From contig DATBJJ010000051.1 of the NCBI GenBank assembly GCA_036556425.1, forward strand, positions 49,861-113,860: DNA of 64,000 nt, in the 5' to 3' direction. Of the stretch, positions 16,924 through 28,731 are shown piece after piece. The stretch comes from DATBJJ01 sp036556425 (GTDB lineage Bacteria; Acidobacteriota; Vicinamibacteria; Vicinamibacterales; 2-12-FULL-66-21). Position 1 is the first letter of the stretch. Each line of letters opens with the position of its first letter. The position numbers were made by a program, and so were the translations under genes. The notes beneath the pieces are model-generated. The model was not told the origin of the DNA. It was given only the letters and a program-made list of their open reading frames with translations, and did no database searches.

Positions 16924-18401
16924 TGCCAACCTTCGTCGCGATCAGGCGCTCGATCCCGCTCAGGATCTCGATCTCGCTCGCGTGCTACTGGATCGCGTGC
17001 ATCGCGGCGCTCGCCGCGCAAGGCACGCCGCGGCAGCCTCGGCCCGCGCCGGGGAATCTACCGGAGACGAATCCGTACACGTCCGCCAACGATCTCGAGA
17101 TCGGACGCCGCCTGTTTCAAGGACGCTGCGGGCACTGCCACGGCCAGAACGGCGAGGGCGGACGCGGCGCCGTGCTGAACGCGGGAGGCTTTCGCCGCGG
17201 CAGCTCCGATCGCGAGCTCTTCTCCATCATTCGAAACGGCATTCCAAACACGGAGATGCCGGGGACGTTCACCCTTCCCGACCTCGAGGTCTGGCGGATG
17301 GTGGCCCACGTGCAGCGGTTGAGCAAACAGGGCACGCCGGAGCCGAGCCGCGGCGACGCGGCCGCGGGTGCGGCTGTCTATCACAAGAGCGGCTGCGCGA
17401 CGTGCCACACGATCGAGGGAACCGGAGGCTTTCTCGGACCGGATCTGACCGGCATCGGCGCGAAGCGCGCGGTGCGCCATCTGCGCGAGTCGATCGTCGA
17501 TCCCAACGCCGACATCCCGCTCGACTATCGATCGGTCGTCGTGACCAATCGATCCGGCGCGACCATCGGCGGCATTCATTTGAACGAGGACGAGTACTCC
17601 ATACACCTGCGCGACGAGAACGGCAACTTGCGATCGTTCATGAAGAGCGAGGTCGCGAAACTCACGCTGCCGCGGCAATCGTTGATGCCGCCGTTCGCGG
17701 CGTTGTCCGCGATCGATCTCGACAACCTCGTCGCGTATCTCAGCTCGTTGAGTCCGGGCAAGGCGCCGCCGCAGGCGGGGAACAAGGTCGCGCCCATGGA
17801 AATCTGGACGTTCGATCGTCTCGACAACATCGGCGGCCATCCAACTACGGTGCACGGCGAACCGCGCGTGATCGATTCTCCGGTGGGCAAGGCCGTCGAG
17901 TTCGACGGCAAGGACGATGCGCTGTTCGTCGAGAACCATCCGTTGGCGGGCGCCGGCACGTTTACGTTCGAGGCGATCTTCCGTCCGGACGGCGGAGAGA
18001 AGGAGCAGCGCTGGTTCCATCTCAACGAGCTTCCCGCGACTGGCGCCGACACCGAAAACCGCATGCTCTTCGAGATCCGCGTCGTCGGCGATCAGTGGTA
18101 CTTCGACAGCTACAGCCAATCGGGCGCGGCGAGTAAAGCGCTCATTAATCGAGCGGCGCTCCATCCGCTTGGCAAGTGGTATCACGTCGCGGCGGTCTAC
18201 GACGGCAAGGAGTTCAGCAACTACGTCAACGGGGTGCGCGAGGGCTCGTTCGAGCTGCCGCTGGCGCCGCACGGTCCCGGGCGCGCGTCGATCGGCGCGC
18301 GGATCAACAAAGTGTTCTACTTCAAGGGCGCCGTCCACATCGCGCGGTTCACGCGGCGGCCGCTTCTTCCGTCGGAGTTTCTGAAGCTGCCGCCGCCGTG
18401 A
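16920..18401 (+). CDS. Dihaem cytochrome c fused to a LamG-like domain
   Basis: A 493-residue exported protein. After a signal segment (about residues 12-33) come two CXXCH haem sites, CGHCH (70-74) and CATCH (159-163). A beta-rich domain with GPDLTGIG follows (about 170-280), and then a concanavalin-like LamG/laminin-type domain from about 300 to the end (WTFDRLDN, KAVEFDGKDDALFV). The cytochrome half is the likely electron acceptor of the PQQ dehydrogenase upstream. The LamG half probably binds carbohydrate or anchors the complex to the surface. ATGATG occurs at the start; I used the first ATG, which overlaps the previous stop (ATGA). The gene converges with the beta-helix gene, 24 bp apart. 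Confidence 0.92.
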   Translation: MMPTFVAIRRSIPLRISISLACYWIACIAALAAQGTPRQPRPAPGNLPETNPYTSANDLEIGRRLFQGRCGHCHGQNGEGGRGAVLNAGGFRRGSSDRELFSIIRNGIPNTEMPGTFTLPDLEVWRMVAHVQRLSKQGTPEPSRGDAAAGAAVYHKSGCATCHTIEGTGGFLGPDLTGIGAKRAVRHLRESIVDPNADIPLDYRSVVVTNRSGATIGGIHLNEDEYSIHLRDENGNLRSFMKSEVAKLTLPRQSLMPPFAALSAIDLDNLVAYLSSLSPGKAPPQAGNKVAPMEIWTFDRLDNIGGHPTTVHGEPRVIDSPVGKAVEFDGKDDALFVENHPLAGAGTFTFEAIFRPDGGEKEQRWFHLNELPATGADTENRMLFEIRVVGDQWYFDSYSQSGAASKALINRAALHPLGKWYHVAAVYDGKEFSNYVNGVREGSFELPLAPHGPGRASIGARINKVFYFKGAVHIARFTRRPLLPSEFLKLPPP

Positions 18402-18425
18402 ACCGATCGAGGTACGCGGGAGCCG

Positions 18426-19511
18426 CTACGAGCCGCAGAACCCGCCAGGTGTTGACGTACCACACCTGTTGGCGAAGACGAGATTCGGCACGCTTGCGGC
18501 ATCCTGCACGATGTCCGCAGGCTCGTTGCCTCTCGCACGGTTCAGGATGACGAGGTTGTTCGTCGAGGCGTCGAACGAGCCGCCGGCGTTCGCGCGCGGC
18601 GTGGCGATCAGCACGATGCCGCCGGAGAACAACGTATCGCCGCGGTTGTCCTTCACCTCGTTCTGAAAGATCGCGTTGTGCTGCGAGCCGGCGAGGACAA
18701 CGCCGCCCCCGCCGAGCACCGGCAGAAAGCCGACCTCGGCAAACTGCGTGCACACGCGGTTGTTCGCGACCACGTTGTTGTTGAAGACCGCGATCTCTCC
18801 GCTCCCGCCTGCCTGTCCGTCCGCGAGGAGGAACACACCGAGACAGCTGTCCCACACGTCGTTGTTCGAGACGATCGCCTTCCGGCTGTGGCGAACGAGG
18901 ATCGCAAACGCGTTGTTCCACGCGCGATTGTGGCTGACAATGGCGTTCGCGTTCAGCGAGTCGCCCACGTAGATGCCCGCGTCGTGGCTGCCGCTGACCG
19001 CGTTTCCAGTGATCGTCGAGCCGATCCCGTCGAACGTCGCGATGCCGTAAGCGGTGTTGTCGATCGCCACGACGTTCGACACTCTCAGATTCTCGGTACC
19101 GAATCCGAAGACGCCATCGCCTTGGAAGCCCTCGATGCGGAAGCCGCTGATGGTGACGTCGCGGACGCGGCTCGTGTAGGCCCCGGTCGACGGATTGAAG
19201 TCAGAGGGAACGACGCAGATGCCCACGTCATGACCGGGGATGTAGCATTCGCTCGATCCGTAGTGCGAGGGTTCGAGGACCACGCGGCCCTGACCGCGCA
19301 GCGTGAGACCGCTCGTGTGGATGGTCACGCTTTCGTAGTACTCGCCGGCTTTCACGATGATGGTGTCGCCCGGCGATGCGGCGTCGACGGCAGCCTGAAT
19401 GGATTCACCGGGACGAACGACGTGAGTGTTGGCGCTCGCGGCCGCCGCCGAGGTGACGATGGCGAACGCGATCGCGATTCCGAGAGACAACGACATCTTC
19501 AGGTGGCGCAT
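18426..19511 (-). CDS. Secreted right-handed parallel beta-helix protein (NosD/PbH1-like)
   Basis: A 361-residue protein with a signal peptide (MSLSLGIAIAFAIVTSAAAASA). The mature N-terminus VVRPGESIQAAVDAASPGD is typical of pectate-lyase-fold NosD-like proteins, and the rest consists of repeated beta-helix rungs such as AIDNTAYGIATFDG, AIVSHNRAWNNAFAIL and NAIFQNEVKDNRGD. Two cysteine pairs near the C-terminus suggest disulfide capping. These proteins usually bind or degrade polysaccharide, and no catalytic residues can be assigned. The start at 19511 was chosen because the signal peptide follows and a GGGGA-type ribosome site precedes it; an in-frame upstream start at 19535 would add eight residues. 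Confidence 0.87.
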   Translation of the reverse strand: MRHLKMSLSLGIAIAFAIVTSAAAASANTHVVRPGESIQAAVDAASPGDTIIVKAGEYYESVTIHTSGLTLRGQGRVVLEPSHYGSSECYIPGHDVGICVVPSDFNPSTGAYTSRVRDVTISGFRIEGFQGDGVFGFGTENLRVSNVVAIDNTAYGIATFDGIGSTITGNAVSGSHDAGIYVGDSLNANAIVSHNRAWNNAFAILVRHSRKAIVSNNDVWDSCLGVFLLADGQAGGSGEIAVFNNNVVANNRVCTQFAEVGFLPVLGGGGVVLAGSQHNAIFQNEVKDNRGDTLFSGGIVLIATPRANAGGSFDASTNNLVILNRARGNEPADIVQDAASVPNLVFANRCGTSTPGGFCGS

Positions 19512-19583
19512 GACGTCCCCTTTCTCGATCGTCAAGTACGAACAAGGGGATCTACAAAGTCGGGCGCGAACCGTGACAGGCCG

Positions 19584-22500
19584 CTATTTGCGGGTCGCGG
19601 AAACGGATGGATCGTCGAGAATCCGCTGGACTTCCTCGCGGAGGATGGCGGCCTCGGCGTCGAACCAGGCATCGCGAAAGATCTTCTGTGAAAACGCTCG
19701 GTCGATGGGCCAGACAAATGTGGTGGATTTGTCCAGCCAGTTCCGCGCGTCGCCGATCTTCCGCGCCCGCGCGAGCGCCATCGAGAGAAACATCATCGTG
19801 TGCGGCGTCGCCTCTTTGCCGGCGGCCGCACGTTGCAGCAGCTCGATTGCGTCGTCGATTCGTCCCGCTCGCACGGCGACGGCGCCGGCCAGCGATTCCC
19901 GGGTGCCGAACGACGGCAAATCGATCAGCGGCTCGAGCAGCCTTGCGGTTGCACTCCAATCGGGCAGCGTCCGCGCATCAGGATCCAGCAGACACGTCCG
20001 GAGGATCCAGAGCGCGCGGTCGGGGTTCGCCGTCGCGGCGTGGCGCGCCAGCAGATCGCGGCAGGCTGCGAGCGGCGCGGATCGCTCGCCCGAGCGCCGG
20101 CGGGCGACGGCCTCGACGAACGATAATTCCGGTGCGCCATCGCGCGCCGCGTCGAGCCGCTCCACTTCCTTCACGGCGTCGGTCCATCGGCCGGCTTTCG
20201 CCAATGCGGCGAGCGCCATCATCGTATCGGTCCATGACAGCCGGCCGGCCGCGGTGCGCACCGAGGAAAAATGATCGAGCGCGAGCGGCGCATTCCCCTC
20301 GAACAACGCCAACGACGCCCGGCGGCGATGCCACGCTGGCGGCACGCTGTCGATCGCCGGCGGCTCGATCGATGTGAGGCGATTCCACCTGGCAATCATC
20401 TCGTCAAGCTGCAACGGCTGGTCCCCTGCGTTGACGAGCCGGCGCGCGCTGAGGAGCTCGGCGAGATCGGCGAGCTGTCCCATCGAACGCTGATCGGGCG
20501 CGAGCGCGCGCAGATACACACCGTCCGCCGCGATGCCAAACGATGCGCCGTTCGGCGCGAACTTCACGGCGTAGACCGGTCCGCCCAGACGATACGCGGG
20601 CGACAGCCGCTCGCCGCTGCGGAGATTCCACAGATGTGCGTATCCATCGTCGCCGCTCGTCACCACCCATTCGTCGTCGGGTGACACGTCCGCCGCCATG
20701 ACCGCGCCCGTCTGCTGCATGTTTGTCGTCCACTCGACGCCCGAGCGTACGGCGCGCGCGCGGATGTCGCCGCCGCGGCCGCCAGCAACGAGCGTCCGGT
20801 CCCGGCCGATTGCGAGCTGCGTCGGCTCGCTGTGCAGCTCCGCAACCTGGCTCGACGTGAGCGTCGATCCGATCCGCCATTCGAGGACGCGTTGATCGAA
20901 TCCCACGGTCACGATCCGATCGTTCGCGTGCGCAAACCTGCCGGCGAATACGCCCTCCGGATGGTGGCCAGCGAACAGCAGCGCGCCGCCATCGATGGCC
21001 CATATGCGTAAGTTGGTGTCACGCTCCGCGCTGCCGGTCATCAGCCTGCTGCCGTCCGGACTGAACGCGCCGGACGTGACGTTCGCTCCATGCTTTAGGG
21101 TTATCGCGGGCTTCGCTGTCGCGATGTCCCACACCACCGCTTCGCCGAGCGAGCCGCCGCGATTGCCCAACGTCAACAACAATCGACCATCTGGTGAAAA
21201 CGCCAGCGGGCTCAGGTACCAGAATCTTCCGTTGTGCGTCATGACGGGCGAGATCGGCTCGCCGGTCGTCGCGTCCCACACGCGGACCGATTGCGATCCG
21301 GCGATGGCGATTCGCCGGCCATCGTTGGACATCGCGCTGAAGAAGTCCTGGGACTCCACTCGAAGCGGCGGTACAACCGGCAGACCCGACGTCGTGTCGA
21401 AGATCCGTTGTGCCGCCGCGAGTTTCCCACCCGCGAATACGATTTCGTCGACCCATGGAGATGAGTACGAGACGTACGGTGCGTACGCTTGTAGAGCGGG
21501 CGCGACATCCCAGACACGCACGGCGCCGTCGCTGCTCCCCGTGACGAGAAACCGTCCGGTTGCGTCGAATGTCGCCGAATTCACCGGTCCGGCGTGCGCC
21601 ATCGTGGGGAAGATCCTCGTGCTCTCACGGCCGGCGCCCGACCCCGCGCGCGCCACCTCCACCGCTCCGTTCACCGTCGATGCGATCAGCTCTCCGTTCG
21701 CGCCAAACCTCACGGATTCGGGCCAGCCGGTGATCGTCCACGAAGGCGCCGCGGCCTCGCCTTGGGGCACGTTCCACACCTGCACCACGCGGTCGAACCC
21801 GCCCGTGACGACTTGGGTTCCGCTGGCGTTGAATCGGACCGTCGGAACAGCGTTGCGATGCGTCATGGGACTGCCGACGAGTTCTCCCGTTGTTGCGTTC
21901 CACAGCCGCGCACAGTGGCATCCCTGATTTCCTGACGTCACCACGTGCCGTCCGTTCGGATCGAAATCCATGTCCGTCAGCCACCAATCCGGCTCCCCTC
22001 GGATCGGCTCGCCGGCGGGTGTGCCGTCTTTCGTCGACCACACGCGGACTTCGAAGGGTTGGCGATCGCGGTTCGTTGCGGCGGACGCGGCGAGTCGCGT
22101 TCCATCCCTCGTGAACACGATTCGCCGCAGCGGCGCTGACATGTCGAGCCGCGCGTACGGCTTGTCTTCGCCGAGGCGCCAGAGCATCGCCCGGCGATCC
22201 GCGCCGGCGGTCGCAAGAACCTGTGAATCCGGCGAGAAGACCACGTCATGCACGGCGCCTTCGTGACGCAGCGGTTGTCCGACGATTTCGCCAGTGGACG
22301 CGCGAATGACCCTCGCCGTACCATCGTCGCTCGCGCTCGCGACGAGAAGACCGTCGGGCGAGAACACCACGCGATTGATCGCGCCGCCCTGCTGCAGGGG
22401 CGCGCCAATCGGCTGTCCGGTACGAATCGACCACAAGCGAACGGCTCCGTCCGTTCCGCCTGAGGCGACGATGCCCTGCTGGGACAGATCCACGGAGCTG

Positions 22501-23942
22501 ACGCGAACGCCGTGCGGCCAGAAGCGCGCGAGGCGGGGCATGCGGTCGAGCACTTCGGCGATGCGGATGCGGTGCTCTCGATCGCGACGGCGATCGGGAT
22601 CGACCTCCATCGCCTTCACGAACGACAGGAGGCCTCCGGCCCAATCCCACGCGTCGAGCCGCGCAACGCCGCGTGCCGCCAGCGACGCAGCGAGCTGGCG
22701 GCGCGTATCGGCGCGCGCCGTCTCCGCGCGGATCCACATCGCCGCGCTCACGGCGGCGCTGAGGACGAGCGCCGCAAGCGCGACGCCCGCGGCGGCTGCC
22801 GCGGCGCGGTGCCGGTGAATCAACTTGCCGAAGCGATACTGAAACGTCGGAGGACCCGCACTCACCGGCTCGTTCGCGAGATGACGGCGCACGTCGGTGC
22901 CGAGCTCCGACGCCGACGCGTACCGCCGCGCCGGTTCTTTTTCCAGCGCGCGATTCGTGATCCACTCGAGATCGCCGCGGAGCTGACGGACGAGCGCGCG
23001 CGGGTCCGTCACGCGGCGCTTCGCGATCTCGCGCAGTTCCGCGTCCGACCGGTGGCTGAGCCGCGACGCGAGCGCGGGCGGATCGTCCTCGCGAATCACG
23101 CGCAGCATCTCGAGCACGGCTTTCCGCCGGAGCTCGGAGGCGTCGAACGGCAGCGCGCCGACGAGTAGCTCGTACAAGACGAGGCCGAGCGAGTAGATGT
23201 CCGTTCGCGTGTCGACTGCCGCCTGGGTCAGTCCGGCCTGCTCGGGGCTCATGTACTCGGGCGTTCCCACGAGCGATCCGACCTGCGTTTCCATCGCCTC
23301 CATCGAGAGCGACGGTCCGATCGCCTTCGCGACGCCGAAGTCGATCACCTTCACGATGGCGGCCCCATCGCGATCGCTGACCAGGATGTTCGCCGGCTTG
23401 AGGTCTCTGTGGAGCACACCTTTCTGATGCGCATGTTCGACAGCGCCACAGACCTGCAGGAACAGTTCGAGCCGCGCGGCGATCGGAAGCGCGTGGCGAT
23501 CGGCGAACGCGGTGATCGGCAGCCCCCCGCGAACGTACTCCATGACGAAGTACGGCCGGCCGTCGTCGCTCAGGCCCGCGTCGAAGACGGTCGCGATGTT
23601 CGGATGATTGAGGATCGCCAGCGCCTGGCGCTCCGACTCGAACCGCGACAGCACCTGCGCCGAATCCGCGCCCGGCCTCACCTGCTTGAGCGCCACGTCG
23701 CGGCGGATCGGATGTTCCTGGCGCGCGAGCCACACGATCCCCATTCCGCCTTCGCCGATCTTCTCGATCAGGCGGTATGGGCCGAAGACCGCGCCCGGCG
23801 CTCCGCGCGCGTCAACCGTGTCGGCGTCGACGCCGGTATCGAGCGCGAGAGCCATCAAGCATCTGGGGCAGAGCTCGCCAAGCGGCGACCCGTCGGCGAG
23901 ATTGGCGCCGCATCGGGGACACGTCGCGGATCGATCCGTCAT
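19584..23942 (-). CDS. Membrane Ser/Thr protein kinase with zinc ribbon, WD40 propeller and TPR-like C-terminus
   Basis: A 1452-residue protein. An N-terminal zinc ribbon has Cys8, Cys11, Cys25 and Cys28. The kinase domain runs from about 54 to 340, with the glycine loop IGEGGMGIV, Lys86 in VALK, HRDLKPAN (178-185), DFG at 201-203 and GTPEYMSPEQA. One membrane helix lies at about 380-404. Then come at least a dozen WD40-like repeats (HDVVFSPDSQVLATAGADRR and similar) in the periplasm or cytoplasm, and about 230 residues of helical TPR-like sequence. It lies downstream of an ECF sigma gene on the same strand with a 56-bp gap, an arrangement common in this phylum. Targets are unknown. Confidence 0.93.
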   Translation of the reverse strand: MTDRSATCPRCGANLADGSPLGELCPRCLMALALDTGVDADTVDARGAPGAVFGPYRLIEKIGEGGMGIVWLARQEHPIRRDVALKQVRPGADSAQVLSRFESERQALAILNHPNIATVFDAGLSDDGRPYFVMEYVRGGLPITAFADRHALPIAARLELFLQVCGAVEHAHQKGVLHRDLKPANILVSDRDGAAIVKVIDFGVAKAIGPSLSMEAMETQVGSLVGTPEYMSPEQAGLTQAAVDTRTDIYSLGLVLYELLVGALPFDASELRRKAVLEMLRVIREDDPPALASRLSHRSDAELREIAKRRVTDPRALVRQLRGDLEWITNRALEKEPARRYASASELGTDVRRHLANEPVSAGPPTFQYRFGKLIHRHRAAAAAAGVALAALVLSAAVSAAMWIRAETARADTRRQLAASLAARGVARLDAWDWAGGLLSFVKAMEVDPDRRRDREHRIRIAEVLDRMPRLARFWPHGVRVSSVDLSQQGIVASGGTDGAVRLWSIRTGQPIGAPLQQGGAINRVVFSPDGLLVASASDDGTARVIRASTGEIVGQPLRHEGAVHDVVFSPDSQVLATAGADRRAMLWRLGEDKPYARLDMSAPLRRIVFTRDGTRLAASAATNRDRQPFEVRVWSTKDGTPAGEPIRGEPDWWLTDMDFDPNGRHVVTSGNQGCHCARLWNATTGELVGSPMTHRNAVPTVRFNASGTQVVTGGFDRVVQVWNVPQGEAAAPSWTITGWPESVRFGANGELIASTVNGAVEVARAGSGAGRESTRIFPTMAHAGPVNSATFDATGRFLVTGSSDGAVRVWDVAPALQAYAPYVSYSSPWVDEIVFAGGKLAAAQRIFDTTSGLPVVPPLRVESQDFFSAMSNDGRRIAIAGSQSVRVWDATTGEPISPVMTHNGRFWYLSPLAFSPDGRLLLTLGNRGGSLGEAVVWDIATAKPAITLKHGANVTSGAFSPDGSRLMTGSAERDTNLRIWAIDGGALLFAGHHPEGVFAGRFAHANDRIVTVGFDQRVLEWRIGSTLTSSQVAELHSEPTQLAIGRDRTLVAGGRGGDIRARAVRSGVEWTTNMQQTGAVMAADVSPDDEWVVTSGDDGYAHLWNLRSGERLSPAYRLGGPVYAVKFAPNGASFGIAADGVYLRALAPDQRSMGQLADLAELLSARRLVNAGDQPLQLDEMIARWNRLTSIEPPAIDSVPPAWHRRRASLALFEGNAPLALDHFSSVRTAAGRLSWTDTMMALAALAKAGRWTDAVKEVERLDAARDGAPELSFVEAVARRRSGERSAPLAACRDLLARHAATANPDRALWILRTCLLDPDARTLPDWSATARLLEPLIDLPSFGTRESLAGAVAVRAGRIDDAIELLQRAAAGKEATPHTMMFLSMALARARKIGDARNWLDKSTTFVWPIDRAFSQKIFRDAWFDAEAAILREEVQRILDDPSVSATRK

Positions 23943-23998
23943 CGGTCGCTAATACGGGATTTGGCCGCGAACGTGTCTGCCGGCACTCGGCGCCCCCT

Positions 23999-24709
23999 TC
24001 AATCGGCCAGCACGCGCAGAAGGAAACGCAGCTCCTCGTCGACCTCTCCGCTCTCGTTGACGGTCTCGCGGATCTCCGCACGCAGCGCCTGGCCGAACCG
24101 GCGTCGCGCCCGATGCAAGGCCGTACGGTGCGCGGCATCTGCGGCCGATGTGGAGTCGAGGCCGGCGGGTGACGAAGCCGGCGCCTCGGACGTGAGCAGC
24201 GGACGCAGCTCGTCGAACACGCGTTCCTGTCCGCGCGACGCGTACTCTGCTCGCACGCTTTCGAGCGCGCGCTCGGTCAGATTCAGCGCCCAGTGGCGCT
24301 CGAACACGCGTTCGGGAGAGGAGGCGTGATCCCGAGCGCTCAGCGACGGACGGCGCTCCACGTCGATCGTCTCAATCGCCTCGTGCGGCGCACCCGCGCC
24401 GCGCCGCAGCGTCACATCGCGGAGGCGCGCCGTCTCGAGAAAATTCCGGACCGCCGTCAGAAGGTACGAACGGAAGCGCCCTCGTGACTGGTCCGCTCTC
24501 TCGATCGCATGGTGCTCGAGGATATGGAGGAAGAATCCCTGCGTCAGATCAGCCGCGTCGTCTGTCGAATGGCCCTTGCGGCGAATGAAGACGTAGACGG
24601 GGCGCCAGTACGCCTGGCAGAGCTCGGCGAGTGCCGAATGCGCGCGTGAGTCGTCGCGTCCGGCCGCAACGATGAGGCTCCAGCGCGTCGTTCCGAACAG
24701 GTCGACCAT
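23999..24709 (-). CDS. ECF-type sigma-70 family RNA polymerase sigma factor
   Basis: A 236-residue sigma factor. The N-terminus TTRWSLIVAAGRDDS is typical of the ECF group found next to serine/threonine kinases in Acidobacteriota and Planctomycetota. Region 2 is YWRPVYVFIRRKGHSTDDAADLTQGFF (about 35-60 of the protein), including the D-A-x-D-L-x-Q-x-F core that binds polymerase and the -10 element. A C-terminal region 4 with RARRRFGQALRAEI follows. The linker is longer than in canonical 180-residue ECF factors. No anti-sigma gene is adjacent, so the downstream kinase may control it by phosphorylation. That is the usual proposal for this class, not shown here. Confidence 0.9.
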   Translation of the reverse strand: MVDLFGTTRWSLIVAAGRDDSRAHSALAELCQAYWRPVYVFIRRKGHSTDDAADLTQGFFLHILEHHAIERADQSRGRFRSYLLTAVRNFLETARLRDVTLRRGAGAPHEAIETIDVERRPSLSARDHASSPERVFERHWALNLTERALESVRAEYASRGQERVFDELRPLLTSEAPASSPAGLDSTSAADAAHRTALHRARRRFGQALRAEIRETVNESGEVDEELRFLLRVLAD

Positions 24710-24734
24710 CGGGGGTCACATTATGGCACCGCGA

Positions 24735-25079
24735 TCAATTCTCCGCCGGCGCCGGCACGCGCGCGATCGCGGTGACGAGCCGCTTCCATTTCGACTCTTC
24801 GACGGCAAGCTGTTTTCGTCCCGCGGCGCTCAGCCGGTAATACTTGAACTCGCGTTTCCCGTCGACGCTCTCCCACTTCGCGGTCAGCCAGCCCTTCCGC
24901 TCGAGCCGGTGCAGCGCGGGATAGAGCGAGCCGTGCTCGACCTGGAGCACGTCTTCCGTGCTCCGCTGAATGTGTTTGGCGATCTGATGGCCGTGCGCGG
25001 GCCCGACGACGAGCGTGCGCAGGATCAGCATGTCCAACGTGCCCCGAAGCAGTTCGATCTTGTCGCGGTCTGGTGCCAT
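24735..25079 (-). CDS. PadR-family transcriptional repressor
   Basis: A 114-residue protein with the full PadR winged helix: LLRGTLDMLILRTLVVGPAHGHQI for helices 1-2, VEHGSLYPALHRLERKGW for the recognition helix and wing start, and YYRLSAAGRKQL for the wing, followed by a short dimerisation helix. ATG at 25079 is the family start. Two 15-bp direct repeats begin directly in front of the start codon, so autorepression is likely. Orthologues in this phylum often sit beside ADOP permeases; here the neighbours are an ECF sigma gene (same strand, 25 bp downstream) and a divergent Ser/Thr kinase 63 bp away. Confidence 0.92.
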   Translation of the reverse strand: MAPDRDKIELLRGTLDMLILRTLVVGPAHGHQIAKHIQRSTEDVLQVEHGSLYPALHRLERKGWLTAKWESVDGKREFKYYRLSAAGRKQLAVEESKWKRLVTAIARVPAPAEN

Positions 25080-25116
25080 GGTCGATATTCTACCGTACCT
25101 CGGTCGATCTTCTACC
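25080..25116. promoter_or_regulatory. Putative PadR operator: two 15-bp direct repeats two helical turns apart
   Basis: GGTCGATATTCTACC (25080-25094) and GGTCGATCTTCTACC (25102-25116) differ at one base and are spaced 22 bp start to start. On the minus strand the first contains TAGAAT (25092-25087), a good -10 box only 7 nt from the padR-type ATG. The second falls over the -35 position. Confidence 0.7.
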
Positions 25117-25129
25117 ATGCAGAGTTCGG

Positions 25130-25135
25130 TAAGAT
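25130..25135 (+). promoter_or_regulatory. -10 box for a leaderless kinase transcript
   Basis: TAAGAT ends 7 nt before the GTG start at 25143, and no Shine-Dalgarno sequence precedes that GTG. The message would begin at or next to the start codon. Confidence 0.45.
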
Positions 25136-25142
25136 ACGTCGC

Positions 25143-27814
<2,672 letters not shown>

Positions 27815-27818
<4 letters not shown>

Positions 27819-28603
27819 GTGCGTGTCGAATCGCGCTGGCGAACCTGCAGTACCCCGCGACGCCGGACGAGTCAGTCCTGCTGGCGGAAGATGCGATCGC
27901 GCGCGCGTCCGCGGCACGCGCCGACATTATCTGCTTTCCCGAGTGCTTCGTGCCCGGCTATCGCGCCGCCGGAAAGCGCGTTCCCCCGCCGGATCCCATT
28001 TTCCTGGAACGCGCGTGGTCTGCAGTGTCCACCGCCGCGCGAAAGGCGAACGTGGCCGTGATTCTCGGCACCGAGCGCGTGCTCGACGGAGCGCTCGTGA
28101 TCTCGGCGCTGGTCGTCAACCGCGACGGCACGATCGCAGGGTTTCAGGACAAGGTTCAGATCGATCCGTCGGAGGAAGCGACCTTCACACCTGGTGTGGG
28201 CCGGCGGATCTTTCAAAGCGGTCCGTTGACCTTCGGCATATCGATCTGCCACGAGGGCTGGCGCTATCCGGAAACGGTGCGCTGGCCGGCGCAGCGCGGC
28301 GCGCACGTCGTCTTCCACCCGCACTTCCACGAAGCGGATACGGACAGCTATCGGCCATCGAGCTTCGCGGATCCCGCGAACACGTTTCATGAGAAGGCGG
28401 CGCTGTGCCGCGCCGCCGAGAACACGTGCTACTTCGCGACGGTGAACTGCGCGAGCCCGGGATCGCCGTCGACCTCCGCGGTGGTGAAGCCCGACGGAAC
28501 ACTTCAGTGCTATCAGCCGTACGGCCAACCTGGGCTGCTCGTCGCGGACATCGACTTGCGCGCGGCAACGGGCCTCCTCGCCTCGCGCTTCAAGCCGGCT
28601 TAG
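27815..28603 (+). CDS. Carbon-nitrogen hydrolase (nitrilase superfamily)
   Basis: A 262-residue cytoplasmic enzyme with the catalytic triad Glu43 (ICFPECF), Lys113 (FQDKVQI) and Cys145 (SICHEGW), and the full family length. It should hydrolyse an amide or carbamoyl bond. The EGWRYPE context after the cysteine resembles omega-amidase/carbamoylputrescine-type branches, but substrate assignment would be a guess. The ATG overlaps the kinase stop by 4 bp, so the two are translated together. A physical or regulatory link between a membrane kinase and this enzyme is worth considering. Confidence 0.9.
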
Positions 28604-28731
28604 ACCGCTCTCTTATACGCCGTCGAAGGGAGGCGGCACACTACTATTGTCTGCAGAAGTGGACCTGTAATACGCTGCAGCGCGCCCTGCCGGACGGGAG
28701 CTTCGCTCAACCACGGACATTACAACACGAC

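Noticed and set aside
13894..16929. Minus-strand open frame of about 1000 codons antisense to the amidohydrolase and PQQ genes
   Set aside because: Arg/Val/Glu-biased sequence without family features; produced by the high GC third-position bias of the real genes on the plus strand.
28561..28605. A further copy of the 26-bp hairpin element at the end of the nitrilase gene (RFKPA)
   Set aside because: Only about ten bases resemble the element and no stem forms; the residues fit the normal C-terminus of the family.
28604..28731. Possible small RNA or promoter region before the glycosyltransferase
   Set aside because: Contains CTGCAG repeats and AT-rich hexamers but nothing with a consistent -35/-10 pair or a clear RNA fold.
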